From TMED27 sp964350435 (GTDB lineage Bacteria; Pseudomonadota; Alphaproteobacteria; Micavibrionales; Micavibrionaceae): a stretch of 64,000 bases of DNA. Below the pieces are notes generated by a model. The model did not search any database. It worked only from the letters and a program-made list of their open reading frames with translations, and was not told the origin of the DNA. Of this stretch, positions 7,007 through 16,800 are shown piece after piece (position 1 is the first letter of the stretch; each line of letters begins with the position of its first letter). Made by a program: the position numbers and the translations under genes. Location: NCBI GenBank assembly GCA_964350435.1, contig CAYGJS010000010.1, forward strand, positions 1 through 64,000, read 5' to 3'.

Positions 7007-8269
7007 ATGCTCCCATCTGATGCTTTCAAATTCGATCAACGGAATATATCCCTGCTCGCGCTGGGCATTCTGATTTACGCATTGCCGCTTATGGGGTATT
7101 TGACGCCGCGCGTTCTGGCCTTTACGCCGATCGTTTTTACGCTTCTGGGTTTCTGGGCGCTTCGCAGCTGCGCCCGTCCTATGCCCTGCATTCGCAGCAA
7201 GGCACTGATCATGGCCGCTGCTATTGCTGCGCTGGGAATGCTCAGCAGCCTCTGGTCAATCAACCCGGATGAGAGCCTCTCCCGCGCTATAAGAACCGCG
7301 CTGGTTATCATTCCCGGAGCCGTTCTCTTTTCTCAATTTCGTGGCCTGAACAAAACGGCAATTCCGGGCTTTGCGAAATATTTTTCTCTCGCCCTGATCG
7401 CGGCCATGGTTTTGCTTTTAATCGACCTCTACACCCGCGCCGGACTGTATTTCATCACCCATGATACAGATCCCGATGTCGATAATTTTTCAAACCTGAA
7501 CCGCAGCACGATCGCCGTGCTGTTCTTCAGCTTGGCCTCCGCCTACGCCGTTTGGCAATCTGATCGCATAACAAAAAAGACAAAAACCATTCTCTGGGCC
7601 GCCCTATCCTTGTGTCTGGCGGCGATAATGTTTAAAACTCACAGCCAGTCGGCGCAATTCGGGGCAATCCTCGCCGCCTCTCTCTGGCTAGGCTTTCCCT
7701 TAAGGTCAAAAGCGGCATGGATCGCTTTGGCGTCAATCCTGAGCGCCGCAATCCTCGCCGCCCCTTGGATGGTGCAATTTGCCTATAACAATATCGCCGA
7801 GGTCGCAAGCCAGAGCGGCTTTATGGCTGACGCGTATGTGTCCTCTAGGCTGGAAATTTGGGATTTTGTTGCCCGCAAAGCTCTGGAATCACCGTGGGTT
7901 GGCTACGGCATGGAAGCCACGCGCAGTATCGATAATTTTGATTCGGCTAAGCTTTACATGCCGCTCGATTATGTTCTGCACCCTCATAACTTCGCCCTGC
8001 AAATCTGGATAGAATTTGGCGCGCTGGGGGCGGTCTTGTCTGTCGCCTTTATCAACTGCGTGCTGTATCGCGTATATAAACACCCCTGCCCGAGAGATCG
8101 CAGATTCATGCTGATGATCTTTGTAACGCTTCTCGGCCTCGCCGCAACATCATACGGTTTGTGGCAAGGCTGGTGGCTCGGGCTGTTCGTGCATATGGGG
8201 GGCCTTTGCGCTTTGCTTCAAACGCTGGAGTACTCGCAGCCCCAAACCGACCAACAAAAGACCGCCTGA
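7007..8269 (+). CDS. O-antigen ligase/polymerase-like membrane protein
   Basis: The 420-residue polytopic protein has about ten to twelve hydrophobic segments. A larger hydrophilic loop in the second half (about residues 270-330, with SRLEIWDFVARKALESPWVGYGME and then HPHNFALQIWIEFG) is typical of the Wzy_C/WaaL superfamily, where R and H residues in the loop are functionally important. Such proteins join or polymerise undecaprenyl-linked glycans at the periplasmic face. No glycosyltransferase genes surround it, so ligase and polymerase cannot be told apart. The start at 7007 has a weak ribosome site. A hairpin overlapping its stop is the likely terminator. It lies in the surface-related region with the TPS system. 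Confidence 0.82.
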   Translation: MLPSDAFKFDQRNISLLALGILIYALPLMGYLTPRVLAFTPIVFTLLGFWALRSCARPMPCIRSKALIMAAAIAALGMLSSLWSINPDESLSRAIRTALVIIPGAVLFSQFRGLNKTAIPGFAKYFSLALIAAMVLLLIDLYTRAGLYFITHDTDPDVDNFSNLNRSTIAVLFFSLASAYAVWQSDRITKKTKTILWAALSLCLAAIMFKTHSQSAQFGAILAASLWLGFPLRSKAAWIALASILSAAILAAPWMVQFAYNNIAEVASQSGFMADAYVSSRLEIWDFVARKALESPWVGYGMEATRSIDNFDSAKLYMPLDYVLHPHNFALQIWIEFGALGAVLSVAFINCVLYRVYKHPCPRDRRFMLMIFVTLLGLAATSYGLWQGWWLGLFVHMGGLCALLQTLEYSQPQTDQQKTA

Positions 8270-8291
8270 AAACCAGTTTCGGCGGCCTTTT
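8261..8291 (+). terminator. Hairpin terminator overlapping the ligase stop codon
   Basis: CCGCC (8262-8266) pairs with GGCGG (8281-8285). An inner GAAA/TTTC pair and a single bulged base complete the stem. CCTTTT follows. The T run is short, so strength is uncertain. Confidence 0.55.
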
Positions 8292-8388
8292 AAATTCACT
8301 GACATAGAGCGGAATTGTGCCTTTATTCAATTTCTTTGAACATCTTCCGAGCCTCTATCCTGATCAATGAGGGCTTGTTTGTCATGAT

Positions 8389-8544
8389 TTATTTGGCTTT
8401 CGGGGGCTGTGATGTCTGCGATTGCGCTTTGCGCTCGGCTATTAGGCGTTTCAAGAGGTTGTCCCCTATATCGTCCTGCCCGTAATAAATAGGATTCATT
8501 TTTTCCGGCTCCGGATTTATTGGGCTCTGTTCTGACTTCTTCAT
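8389..8544 (-). CDS. Possible small protein, 51 residues
   Basis: A minus-strand frame from an ATG at 8544 to a TAA at 8389 encodes a 51-residue hydrophilic peptide starting MKKSEQSPINPEPEKMNPIY and continuing with YYGQDDIGDNLLKRLIAERK. The middle looks like a short amphipathic helix. Proteins of this size and charge occur widely in alphaproteobacteria, but I cannot name a family. It lies 45 bases downstream of the TpsB gene on the same strand and could be its last cistron. The ribosome site is weak. Apart from this candidate, I see nothing in the 8292-8589 interval except the hairpin at 8562-8586. Confidence 0.35.
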   Translation of the reverse strand: MKKSEQSPINPEPEKMNPIYYGQDDIGDNLLKRLIAERKAQSQTSQPPKAK

Positions 8545-8561
8545 TCGTTCATCGTTCTATT

Positions 8562-8591
8562 TTGCCTTTGATCTGCGCAAAGGCAATTTTT
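8562..8591 (+). terminator. Perfect 9-bp inverted repeat next to the tpsB stop
   Basis: TTGCCTTTG at 8562-8570 and CAAAGGCAA at 8578-8586 pair perfectly around a 7-base loop. A T run follows on the plus strand, although the nearest gene end (TpsB) is on the minus strand. It may work as a transcript-end structure in either direction. Confidence 0.4.
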
Positions 8592-10350
8592 AGAAGTTCT
8601 GGTTCACGCTGAAATAGAACCGGGGATGGCGATTATTCCTCGTCTGCACATCACGCGTCAGAGGAAAAGCAACCGCCATACCGGCCTGCGTAGAATTTGT
8701 AATATCCAAACGCGCCCCGGCCCCCGCAGAAGCAATCGAATTGGTCTTATCCGCCCGTGTGGTCGAGTCCTTGTTCCAGATTTTACCAATATCATAGAAG
8801 CTGAACAGCTGATAATCTTCCAGATAGCTCACCGCTCTCGGCTGGTTCCACTGCAACTCAAGCTTACCGGCAATCCCCTGATCGCCAATCACCTCCGAAG
8901 GATCATATCCACGCCCGAGGCCAAAGCCGCCGACACCGAATTCTTCGGAAGAATAGAGTGCATCAGGCGTCCACTGACCGGTCCCTTGCGCCAAAAGATT
9001 AACCCGAGAGGTTAAGCGCTGCAGACGTTCAATTTCGATATTCGCCTTAGTAAAGTTCGGCTCAGCATTCGGGCGTGATACACGGATATCGCCGTCGCGG
9101 CTGCGTCCGAAAATATCAACGCCTTGTGAGATCGTAAGGCCGAGGCTGTTCACGCCAAACCCGATCAGGCTGTCGGCAAACTGATATTCTCCGCCAATGC
9201 GAACGGCGCGAATGCGATCTTCACGTGTGGCTTCAACATTGTTGCTGCTCTCCGTATTCCGCCAGTCAAACTGCACGCTCCCCAAAAGGGTTTCCTCACG
9301 TGATTTGATGAAAGGATGCGAAAGCTTCGCGCTGACGAAATCGGACTGACCCTTGACTTCGAACTGTTCAAGAGTAAAACCCGGGTCGGTACTGGAATGG
9401 CTGTAGATAAGAGAGGCAATCGTCCCATGGCTATTGATCGGCTGCGCGTATTCCAGAGAATAAAACGCCATCTCCGCATTTGGACCACTGTTTCTGTCAT
9501 CGCGGTCAGGCGCAAGAACGACCTGCCCGGTAATCCGTTCGTTCTGACCGAAGTAAGAATGTAAGTTGCCGCCAAAGCCCACCTGAAGCGGTCCAAGGAA
9601 GCGGCTGCCGTAATTATTCACACCGAAAAACGCATCATAAGGATCGCGCTCAACAATAATAGAAAGATCCGATGCGCTTACGCGTGTTTTTGACGGGCTC
9701 AGCACAGCGCGCGCCTCAACCCCCGGCAGGTCATTGATAAGAAGCAGAAATTTCTCAAGATCCTGCGAATTCACGGTGCCGGCATTGCGGATTTCATTCG
9801 CATAGGCGCGGATCGTATTCAGGCCATTTTCATCCCCGCCTTGAACCGTAACCTGATCAACGAAGCCCTCATAAACTTTCAATGTCACAATGCCGTTTTC
9901 AATGGTCTGCGGCGGCACTTTCACTTGCGAAAGAATATAGCCGTCATTGCGGTACTTATTCGTCAGCGCGGTCGAAATCGCATAAACATCAGCCAGCGTA
10001 ACATCCTGCCCCAAATTATCAGCATAAACAGATTGAATATCCTCAACGTCATAAGCATTCAGGCCGTCAAACTGAATCCCATTCAGCGTCAGCTTCACAT
10101 TTTCTGCGCCTGGCGGCACCGCCTGCAGCACCAGGTTCTTAACCTGGACTTTGCTTTGGGATTGAGCCCGGAAAATCCCCTGATCGATCACCTGTTCCTG
10201 AACCCGTCCCGCACTGGCCTGACCCGCCGCGGCATTATCGGCGGCTGTTGGAAGCTGGGCGAGTGCTCCCGGCGCAGCCATCATCAAAACAGGGAGCGCG
10301 CACGCGGAAAGCAGCCACTTTTTGTGCATCTTGAATCCAGAATATGTCAT
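8590..10350 (-). CDS. TpsB outer-membrane transporter (ShlB/FhaC/HecB family)
   Basis: The 586-residue protein has a signal peptide (residues 8-31, KKWLLSACALPVLMMAAPGALA). Two POTRA domains follow (about residues 80-235, with DVYAISTALTNKYRNDGY and VKVYEG-like strands). The rest forms a 16-strand barrel. A GRGYD sequence near residues 480-485 matches the conserved VRGY/F tip of loop 6, and the chain ends in Phe, as outer-membrane barrels do. By family knowledge it exports one large exoprotein (TpsA) whose N-terminal TPS domain binds the POTRA domains. The partner is almost certainly the divergent giant gene at 10812. Opposite orientation of the pair is less common than a tpsB-tpsA operon. 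The start at 10350 has AAGG upstream; an in-frame ATG at 10329 is the alternative. Confidence 0.92.
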   Translation of the reverse strand: MTYSGFKMHKKWLLSACALPVLMMAAPGALAQLPTAADNAAAGQASAGRVQEQVIDQGIFRAQSQSKVQVKNLVLQAVPPGAENVKLTLNGIQFDGLNAYDVEDIQSVYADNLGQDVTLADVYAISTALTNKYRNDGYILSQVKVPPQTIENGIVTLKVYEGFVDQVTVQGGDENGLNTIRAYANEIRNAGTVNSQDLEKFLLLINDLPGVEARAVLSPSKTRVSASDLSIIVERDPYDAFFGVNNYGSRFLGPLQVGFGGNLHSYFGQNERITGQVVLAPDRDDRNSGPNAEMAFYSLEYAQPINSHGTIASLIYSHSSTDPGFTLEQFEVKGQSDFVSAKLSHPFIKSREETLLGSVQFDWRNTESSNNVEATREDRIRAVRIGGEYQFADSLIGFGVNSLGLTISQGVDIFGRSRDGDIRVSRPNAEPNFTKANIEIERLQRLTSRVNLLAQGTGQWTPDALYSSEEFGVGGFGLGRGYDPSEVIGDQGIAGKLELQWNQPRAVSYLEDYQLFSFYDIGKIWNKDSTTRADKTNSIASAGAGARLDITNSTQAGMAVAFPLTRDVQTRNNRHPRFYFSVNQNF

Positions 10351-10811
10351 CGTTTCAGACCTTGTATAAAGTTAAAATTTTGAATTTCGAATGTAGGTTT
10401 AACAGAAAATTGAAAAAAAGAAAGACCCTTTATCCACAAAACTTAAGTGATTTTGCAACAAAGTGCAAGCATTTGAAGCATGATCGGCACGGCGACCAGC
10501 CCACTCGAATCGAAACCTAACATTAGAAAAATATGTTAAAGGCTGAGGATGGTGACTTACCGGAGTTTAAGATGATAAACGCAAGAAATTTATTAAATTT
10601 TCCTTAATTATTTCTTGTGTTTTTTTTCTAAAAGTGCAATACGGAGTCTGACTAAGATTAAATTCGTCCGATTAGGTTCTGGTTTTAAAGCCAAAACCTG
10701 ACCAAGATACAGTGATTTATTCATGTGTATGAAAGGATCTTAAAGGTCGAAAAAAAAAACGAAGAGATATTATTTTCAATACTTGATTTTTAGAGAGAAG
10801 GAAAAATCAAC
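10351..10811. promoter_or_regulatory. AT-rich divergent control region between tpsB and tpsA
   Basis: This 461-base gene-free stretch must hold the promoters of both TPS genes. Visible elements are a near-repeat (CTGACTAAGAT at about 10648 and CTGACCAAGAT at about 10700), an imperfect inverted repeat around GGTTTT and AAAACC near 10675-10702, and GCAATACGGA at 10636-10645, which recurs in the promoter of the gene at 19398. GANTC sites lie at 10507-10511 and 10644-10648. Ribosome site GAGAAGGA precedes the tpsA ATG. No convincing -35/-10 pair was found, so the exact promoters remain open. Confidence 0.55.
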
Positions 10812-13800
10812 ATGAGTAATTACCAAGCCCGCAAAAACGCGACTACTCGTTTCAAGCTTACACAAAAAAGACTTTTGGCCACCACGGCGATGACGGCAGC
10901 GGGTCTTTTGGCGCTCATGCCCGGTAAGGCTCTCGCAGACAACTGGGTCGACCTGAGAGAAGTTTCTGGTCAGGCAAATACAGATCTCACACAAGCAAAT
11001 ACAACGAACATCAATATTGTTGACGGTCGTGTTGTAATGGAGGGTGACCTCGACATTACCGAAAACTGGACAGTTAATGTTAATGATGGCGATGGTGTGT
11101 TTAGAGATACCGAGAATGATCCTACATATATTTTCGGTCGTTTAAACTGTTCTGGAACATGTCACGTCCTTGATAACAATGGTATTTTTGTTGGCGCGGA
11201 TGGTTTTGTAGATGCTCAAGCTGTTATTCTCTCAACAGGCGAGCTAAACAACACAAATGAGTTCATGCAGACTGGTCGGGTTGTCCTGGATAATATTAGC
11301 GGCGCAGCCGGCAATATAGGGATTACCAACAACGGTTCAATCAACGTAGCAGAGGGCGGTCTGGCCGCTCTTGTTTCCGGTAAAGTTTCAAACAACGGCA
11401 CAATCAACGCCCGCGCTGGTAAAGTCGCCTTCGCCGCTGGAGAGCAAGTCACAATCGATCTTTATGGTGATGGCCTATACGAAGTCGCCGTTGAAGGCGA
11501 AATCGCTGATGCTGTAATCGACAACCAAGGCGCGATCAACGCTGCCGGCGGCGTCGTCAGCATGGATGTAAAAACGGCCAAAGGTGCAGTCGACAACCTG
11601 ATTAACCTTGATGGTGAAGTGAATGTCGCGTCTGTCTCCACCAAAGGCGGTAAGATCATCCTTTCTGCTGAAGGCGCAGACGTTAAAATCGGCGGTAAAC
11701 TTGATGCGTCTGGCACATCCGGCGGTGACGTAGCTATCAACGCAGAAAACATCGAAGTCGCAAGCGCGGCTGAAATCTCTGTTGATGGTTCAAACCAAGG
11801 CGGTACAGCCCTTATTGAAGCCGCCGACAGCCTGATCTTCCGCGGCACACTCTCCGCCGAAGGTGAAAATTCAGACATCGCCTTCATCGGTACGGGCGGT
11901 GAATTTGATGGCGAACTTGTTCTTGGAAACAGCGCGAATGTTCTTATCGACCCTGAAGACGTATGTATTACAGACGGCACGGCCTGTGCAAACACTGACG
12001 GTATTATGACTGTTCGTGCAACGCGCATTGCGAACGCTCTTAGAAATACCTCCAACACAACCTTCACAATCACAACCAGCGGCGCAGGAACAGGCGAAGG
12101 CGATCTTGAAGTTGCAGACGCTATCGATGCCCGCGGCGGCACAGGCGTGAAAAACCTCCTCAGACTTCACGCGCATGACGATGTTTATATCAATGCAGCC
12201 CTAACGGGCACTGAAAATGTTGGCGGCACCAGCTTTGAAATCCTCGGCGATTTCGACGGCAGCGGCGGTAACGCCGACGTGTTCGTAAACGCGGCCATCG
12301 ATACCAATGGCGGCGGTCTCTTCATCCGTACAGCCGATGACATCGAGATTCACTCTGCCATCACAACCAATGGCGGAAACGCGAATTTCAAATCATTTGT
12401 AACGAACCCAGGCAATCAATCCGATTTCTTGATCAGCTCAACAGGCTCTCTTGATACAACGAACGGCGCAGGCCTTGCGGGCAATGTCGAAATCGTTGGT
12501 GATGAAGTCAAAATCAGCACAAGCTCAGGCACAAAAATCGACGCCGGCAATGGTACGGTTACCATCAAACGCACCAAAGACGGCTCGATCTGGGTAAAAG
12601 AATCCGGTCAGGTTCCCGGCGTAATGAATATCTCCGAAGGCGAGCTGGATGCTATCACTTCTGCAAAAACAGCACTCGGCGGTGACAAAACCAAATTTAT
12701 TATCGTTGATACGATTGATGCCACCAGCACAGATACGCTGGAGCTGAATGCCTATGATTACATTACATTCACGGGTCCGGCTGATTTTGCCAATCTGGAT
12801 GTAAACACTAAAAACATTGGCGTGGTTGGCCCGAATGGCGCAGCCCTGAAAGCGGACAGCATCGATTTCAATGCAAATTCCGTAACCCTGAATATCGATC
12901 TTGATTCCGCCGATATCGACGGAACCGCAACATCTGTTTTTGTAAACGAAGGCGCCCAGATCAGTGACGGCGTTCGCGTGGCCAAAGACGGCGCGGGAAC
13001 GGTCAAGGTTGACGATTCAACCTACACTGAAAACGTCCTTGTCGACAAAGACGTGATTGTTCAGGGAACCAACGCGAATATTTCCGCCAAAAACGGCGTG
13101 CGCATCAACCCTGAAACAATCGTTCAGGGCAATGGCGGCAGCACCTTTACGGTCACAGCCAGCGGCGCGACAATCGACGGTTTCACAATTCTGGCTGACG
13201 CAGGTCAGGCAGGCGTGAAAACTGTGAACGCCAGCAATGTAGTGCTTAAAAACAACATCATCAGCAGCATTGTCGGATCCACAGGTCATACAGGCATCTC
13301 GATTGAAGGGGGTTCAAACAATAACGTCCACAACAACTTGATCCAGAATTTCGATAAGGACGGCGTTTACGCGGGTTTCACTACCGATTTGGTTTTGGCA
13401 ACAAACCAAATTGAAGATGTTGGCCGTCACGGTATCTACGCTCTGAGAACCGAGGGCACAACGGTATCGAATAACATGTTCTCCCGCACAGGCAAAGACG
13501 GTGTCTACGCCCTTGTCGGCGATAACATGACTGTGTCCGGCAACATGATTACAGACGCGGGTGACGACGGCGTTGACCTTGATAAAATCATCAACTCTAC
13601 AGTCACAAACAACGTGATTAACGGCACAGATGAAGAAGGCATCGAAGTCGGCGCCGACTATGATGGAAGCACGTCATCTTCTACTTTGATTTCCGGCAAT
13701 ACAATCAACAACACAGATAACGGCACAGGGATCTTGGTTGATAACATTGCCTCATCCAACATCACGGATAATACTCTGGACACACTGGGCGTGGACGGTA

Positions 13801-16800
13801 TCCGCGTTTTATCTGAAGGCGGGCGCAGTGACGTCACGTCGATCAGTTACAACCAAATTTCAAACACCTACGATGATGGTATCCATGTTTCCGGCGGCGC
13901 AAGCGCAACCATTTACAGCAACGTCATCGAAGGCGCAGGCTTTAACACCACTGGCGGCGGCCTCGAAGCAGGCGGCTCCGCGATTGATACAGATCTCGGC
14001 GACGGCATCAAGGTTGAAGGCGTAGGCCTGTTCTCTGAACCTGTTATTGAAGATCTGAGTGCAGATTCAATCGGTTATGGTGAAGGCAGCGTGGCAGACA
14101 TTGCCGAAGTTAAAATCTACGACAACGCCATTTCAATCACAACGGGCGATGGCATTGATGCGGAAAACAACAATAATGTTTACATCAACACCAACCTTAT
14201 CGGCCATGCGGACGATCACGGTATTAATGTCAATGGTTTCGCGACAACCGAAGTGTCTGACAATGCAATCACCTCTGTCGGTAAACGCGGTATCAATGTC
14301 AACGGCAATAGCGATGATGAGCTGAAACTTGTAACAGAGCGCCCATCTCTATCCGGTTTTGACTCAATTTACGCAGGGATATTTGGGAACAAAGTTCTCT
14401 TAACCGGAGGGCACGGGATCTATGTTTCCGGTGTGAACGGTGAGTCCAATCTTCCGACAATGATGACCTTCGGCGCCAACCCCGAATTCGGCAATTATGG
14501 CTGGAACGTCAACATCGCTGGCAACGAAGTCGTGATGACCGGCAATGACGGCATCGCCGCAATCGATAACGGCTCAACCCGCATTGCGCAAAACGATGTG
14601 TTGATGGCGGGCATGGGCGAAGGCCTTGCCGGCGTGATTGACCAAATCAATGTATTTGCCGCATTCGCGATCAACCCGCCTTCATTCTTCCCGGCCTCTG
14701 TAACCCAAGCGGTTGAAGTTGTTTCAGAATATGATCCGGCCTTTACTTGGAACTGGGGCGAAGGCAACGGCATCTATGTCTCTGGCGCAAATTCTCTCGG
14801 ACCAAATGGCTGGGCGATTGATGTAAACAACAACAATGTTGATTACACAGGCGGTCACGGTATTTACACCCGCAGCGCGCCAAACGCATATATTCATGAC
14901 AACGTCGTGAATTACGCAGGCGTAGCAACAACGCAGCATGAAGGATATGACTCCATGCTTGATTTGCTGTCATCCGGCCCATTCGCGCCAGAGCAGCATT
15001 TCGGCGGCGGCTCACCAACAACCTACAGCAACCTTGACTCGGCATCATTGAACGCCGCGCCATGGTCTGAATCCTGGACAAATCAGGCACCAAGCCGTCG
15101 CAACCTTTGGGTCGGTCAGGATTTGACGGACACTGTTGGCGAGCACATCACGCCGACAGATATTCTTGAATATCAAACAGCAGACGGAATCCATGTCTTC
15201 GATATTCGTACAAATGAATATCCGGGCGATGTGTTCTGGCCAGTCACTTCAGTCAATGCGGGCGTTGTGACGGAGGGCTCATACAACGCCTCGGAATATA
15301 ACGTGGTTGTCCAAGGCAACACCGTAAGCTTCACAGGCGATGACGGCATCGATGTAAATAACATCACTGGCCGCGTCCTGATCGGGGGTTACGATCAGGA
15401 AACCGAAGGCAACGGTGTATCAGACGCTGGATATGGTGGCGGTGAATACTACGACGCGGGCGACTACTTCGGCGCGGACGGTATCTCTGTTCGCAATGTT
15501 GAGCAAGGATATTACGGTTATCCAACATGGGATATCGTGAATGTGGAAAGCGGTACCGGCGGCGTTGATTCATATTACGGTGGTAACCAATATGTAGGCT
15601 ACGCGGTTGATATCATTGGTAACACAATCGACATCACTGCGGATGATGGCATCGAGGTAATAGATTCTGAATCAACCCTGATCCAAAATAATACCATCTC
15701 AAATATTGGTGTCGGACAGGAAGACAGAGGCTATTACGGTTATTACGGTTCATACCAGCCTTACGGCGCGGACGGCATTTCTGTTCGAAATGTCGGCCAG
15801 TATGAGGACAATATCTGGGTTCCTTTCAGCGCAGGGTTGAACCCGGGCGGCGAAGCTTCCGGCGCAACCTTCATTTCTTACGCGGTTGTCGTTGATGGCA
15901 ATGACATCGACAATACTGGCGATGATGGAATAGAAGTCGTGAACGCTGGCCGCACATTGATCACCGGAAACGAGATCGACAATGTTGGCCTGGTTGCGGA
16001 AGATTCATATTTCGGCGGCGGCCTTGATAATTATGACGAATATGGCACCTCTGATGGCTATGGCGGTGACGGTATCCATGTCCGCAATGTATATCAGGGC
16101 GGAAATATACGCTTGATGGGCAACGCGCAAGAGCAAGGCGGCATTTCTGAAGGCTACTATGGGCGTCTCTTTGCTGTGGACATCTTGGACAACAAGATCG
16201 CCCGCACAGGCGATGACGGCATCGAAGTCGTAGATTCCGGCCGCACCATCATCGAAGCAAACGATATCGATGATGTCGGCGCAAACAATGAAGGAACCGT
16301 GAACTACTATATCCAGTATTATGGCAGCGATATAAGTTCAGGTTACTTTGGCGAGGAGTACGGCAGCACCAGCGATCGTCAAGGCAGCGGCGCGGATGGC
16401 ATCTCTGTCCGTAATGTTTACGAAGAGCAGGGTTATTTCGGCGGTGACTATTCGGTGAGTGTTGCAAACAATAACGCGGGCGGTCTTGATGATCCATATT
16501 ATGGCGGCGGATCACAATATGACCCCTATGCCCTGGTTCTCCTTGGTAACAACATCGACCGCACAGGCGATGACGGTATTGAAGTTGTTGGCGCAGGTCG
16601 CACCATCATCGAAGATAACCTCATCAACGATGCCGGTGTAAGCCAGCACGTAAACGGTTCTGGCTATATCAATGTAAATTACAGCTACGACTACTATGGC
16701 GGGCTTGTAAACACATCTCTGCAGAGCGGTTACTACGGTAGCGGCTATATAAGTGTAGATGCGGGCATCAATGCTTCATCCGGCGGTCACGCTACGGATG

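Noticed and set aside
11462..12142. A 226-codon minus-strand open frame inside tpsA
   Set aside because: It is antisense to the TpsA reading frame. Its Ser/Ala/Pro-rich composition is the mirror of Gly/Asp/Ala-rich codons, and it has no ribosome site.
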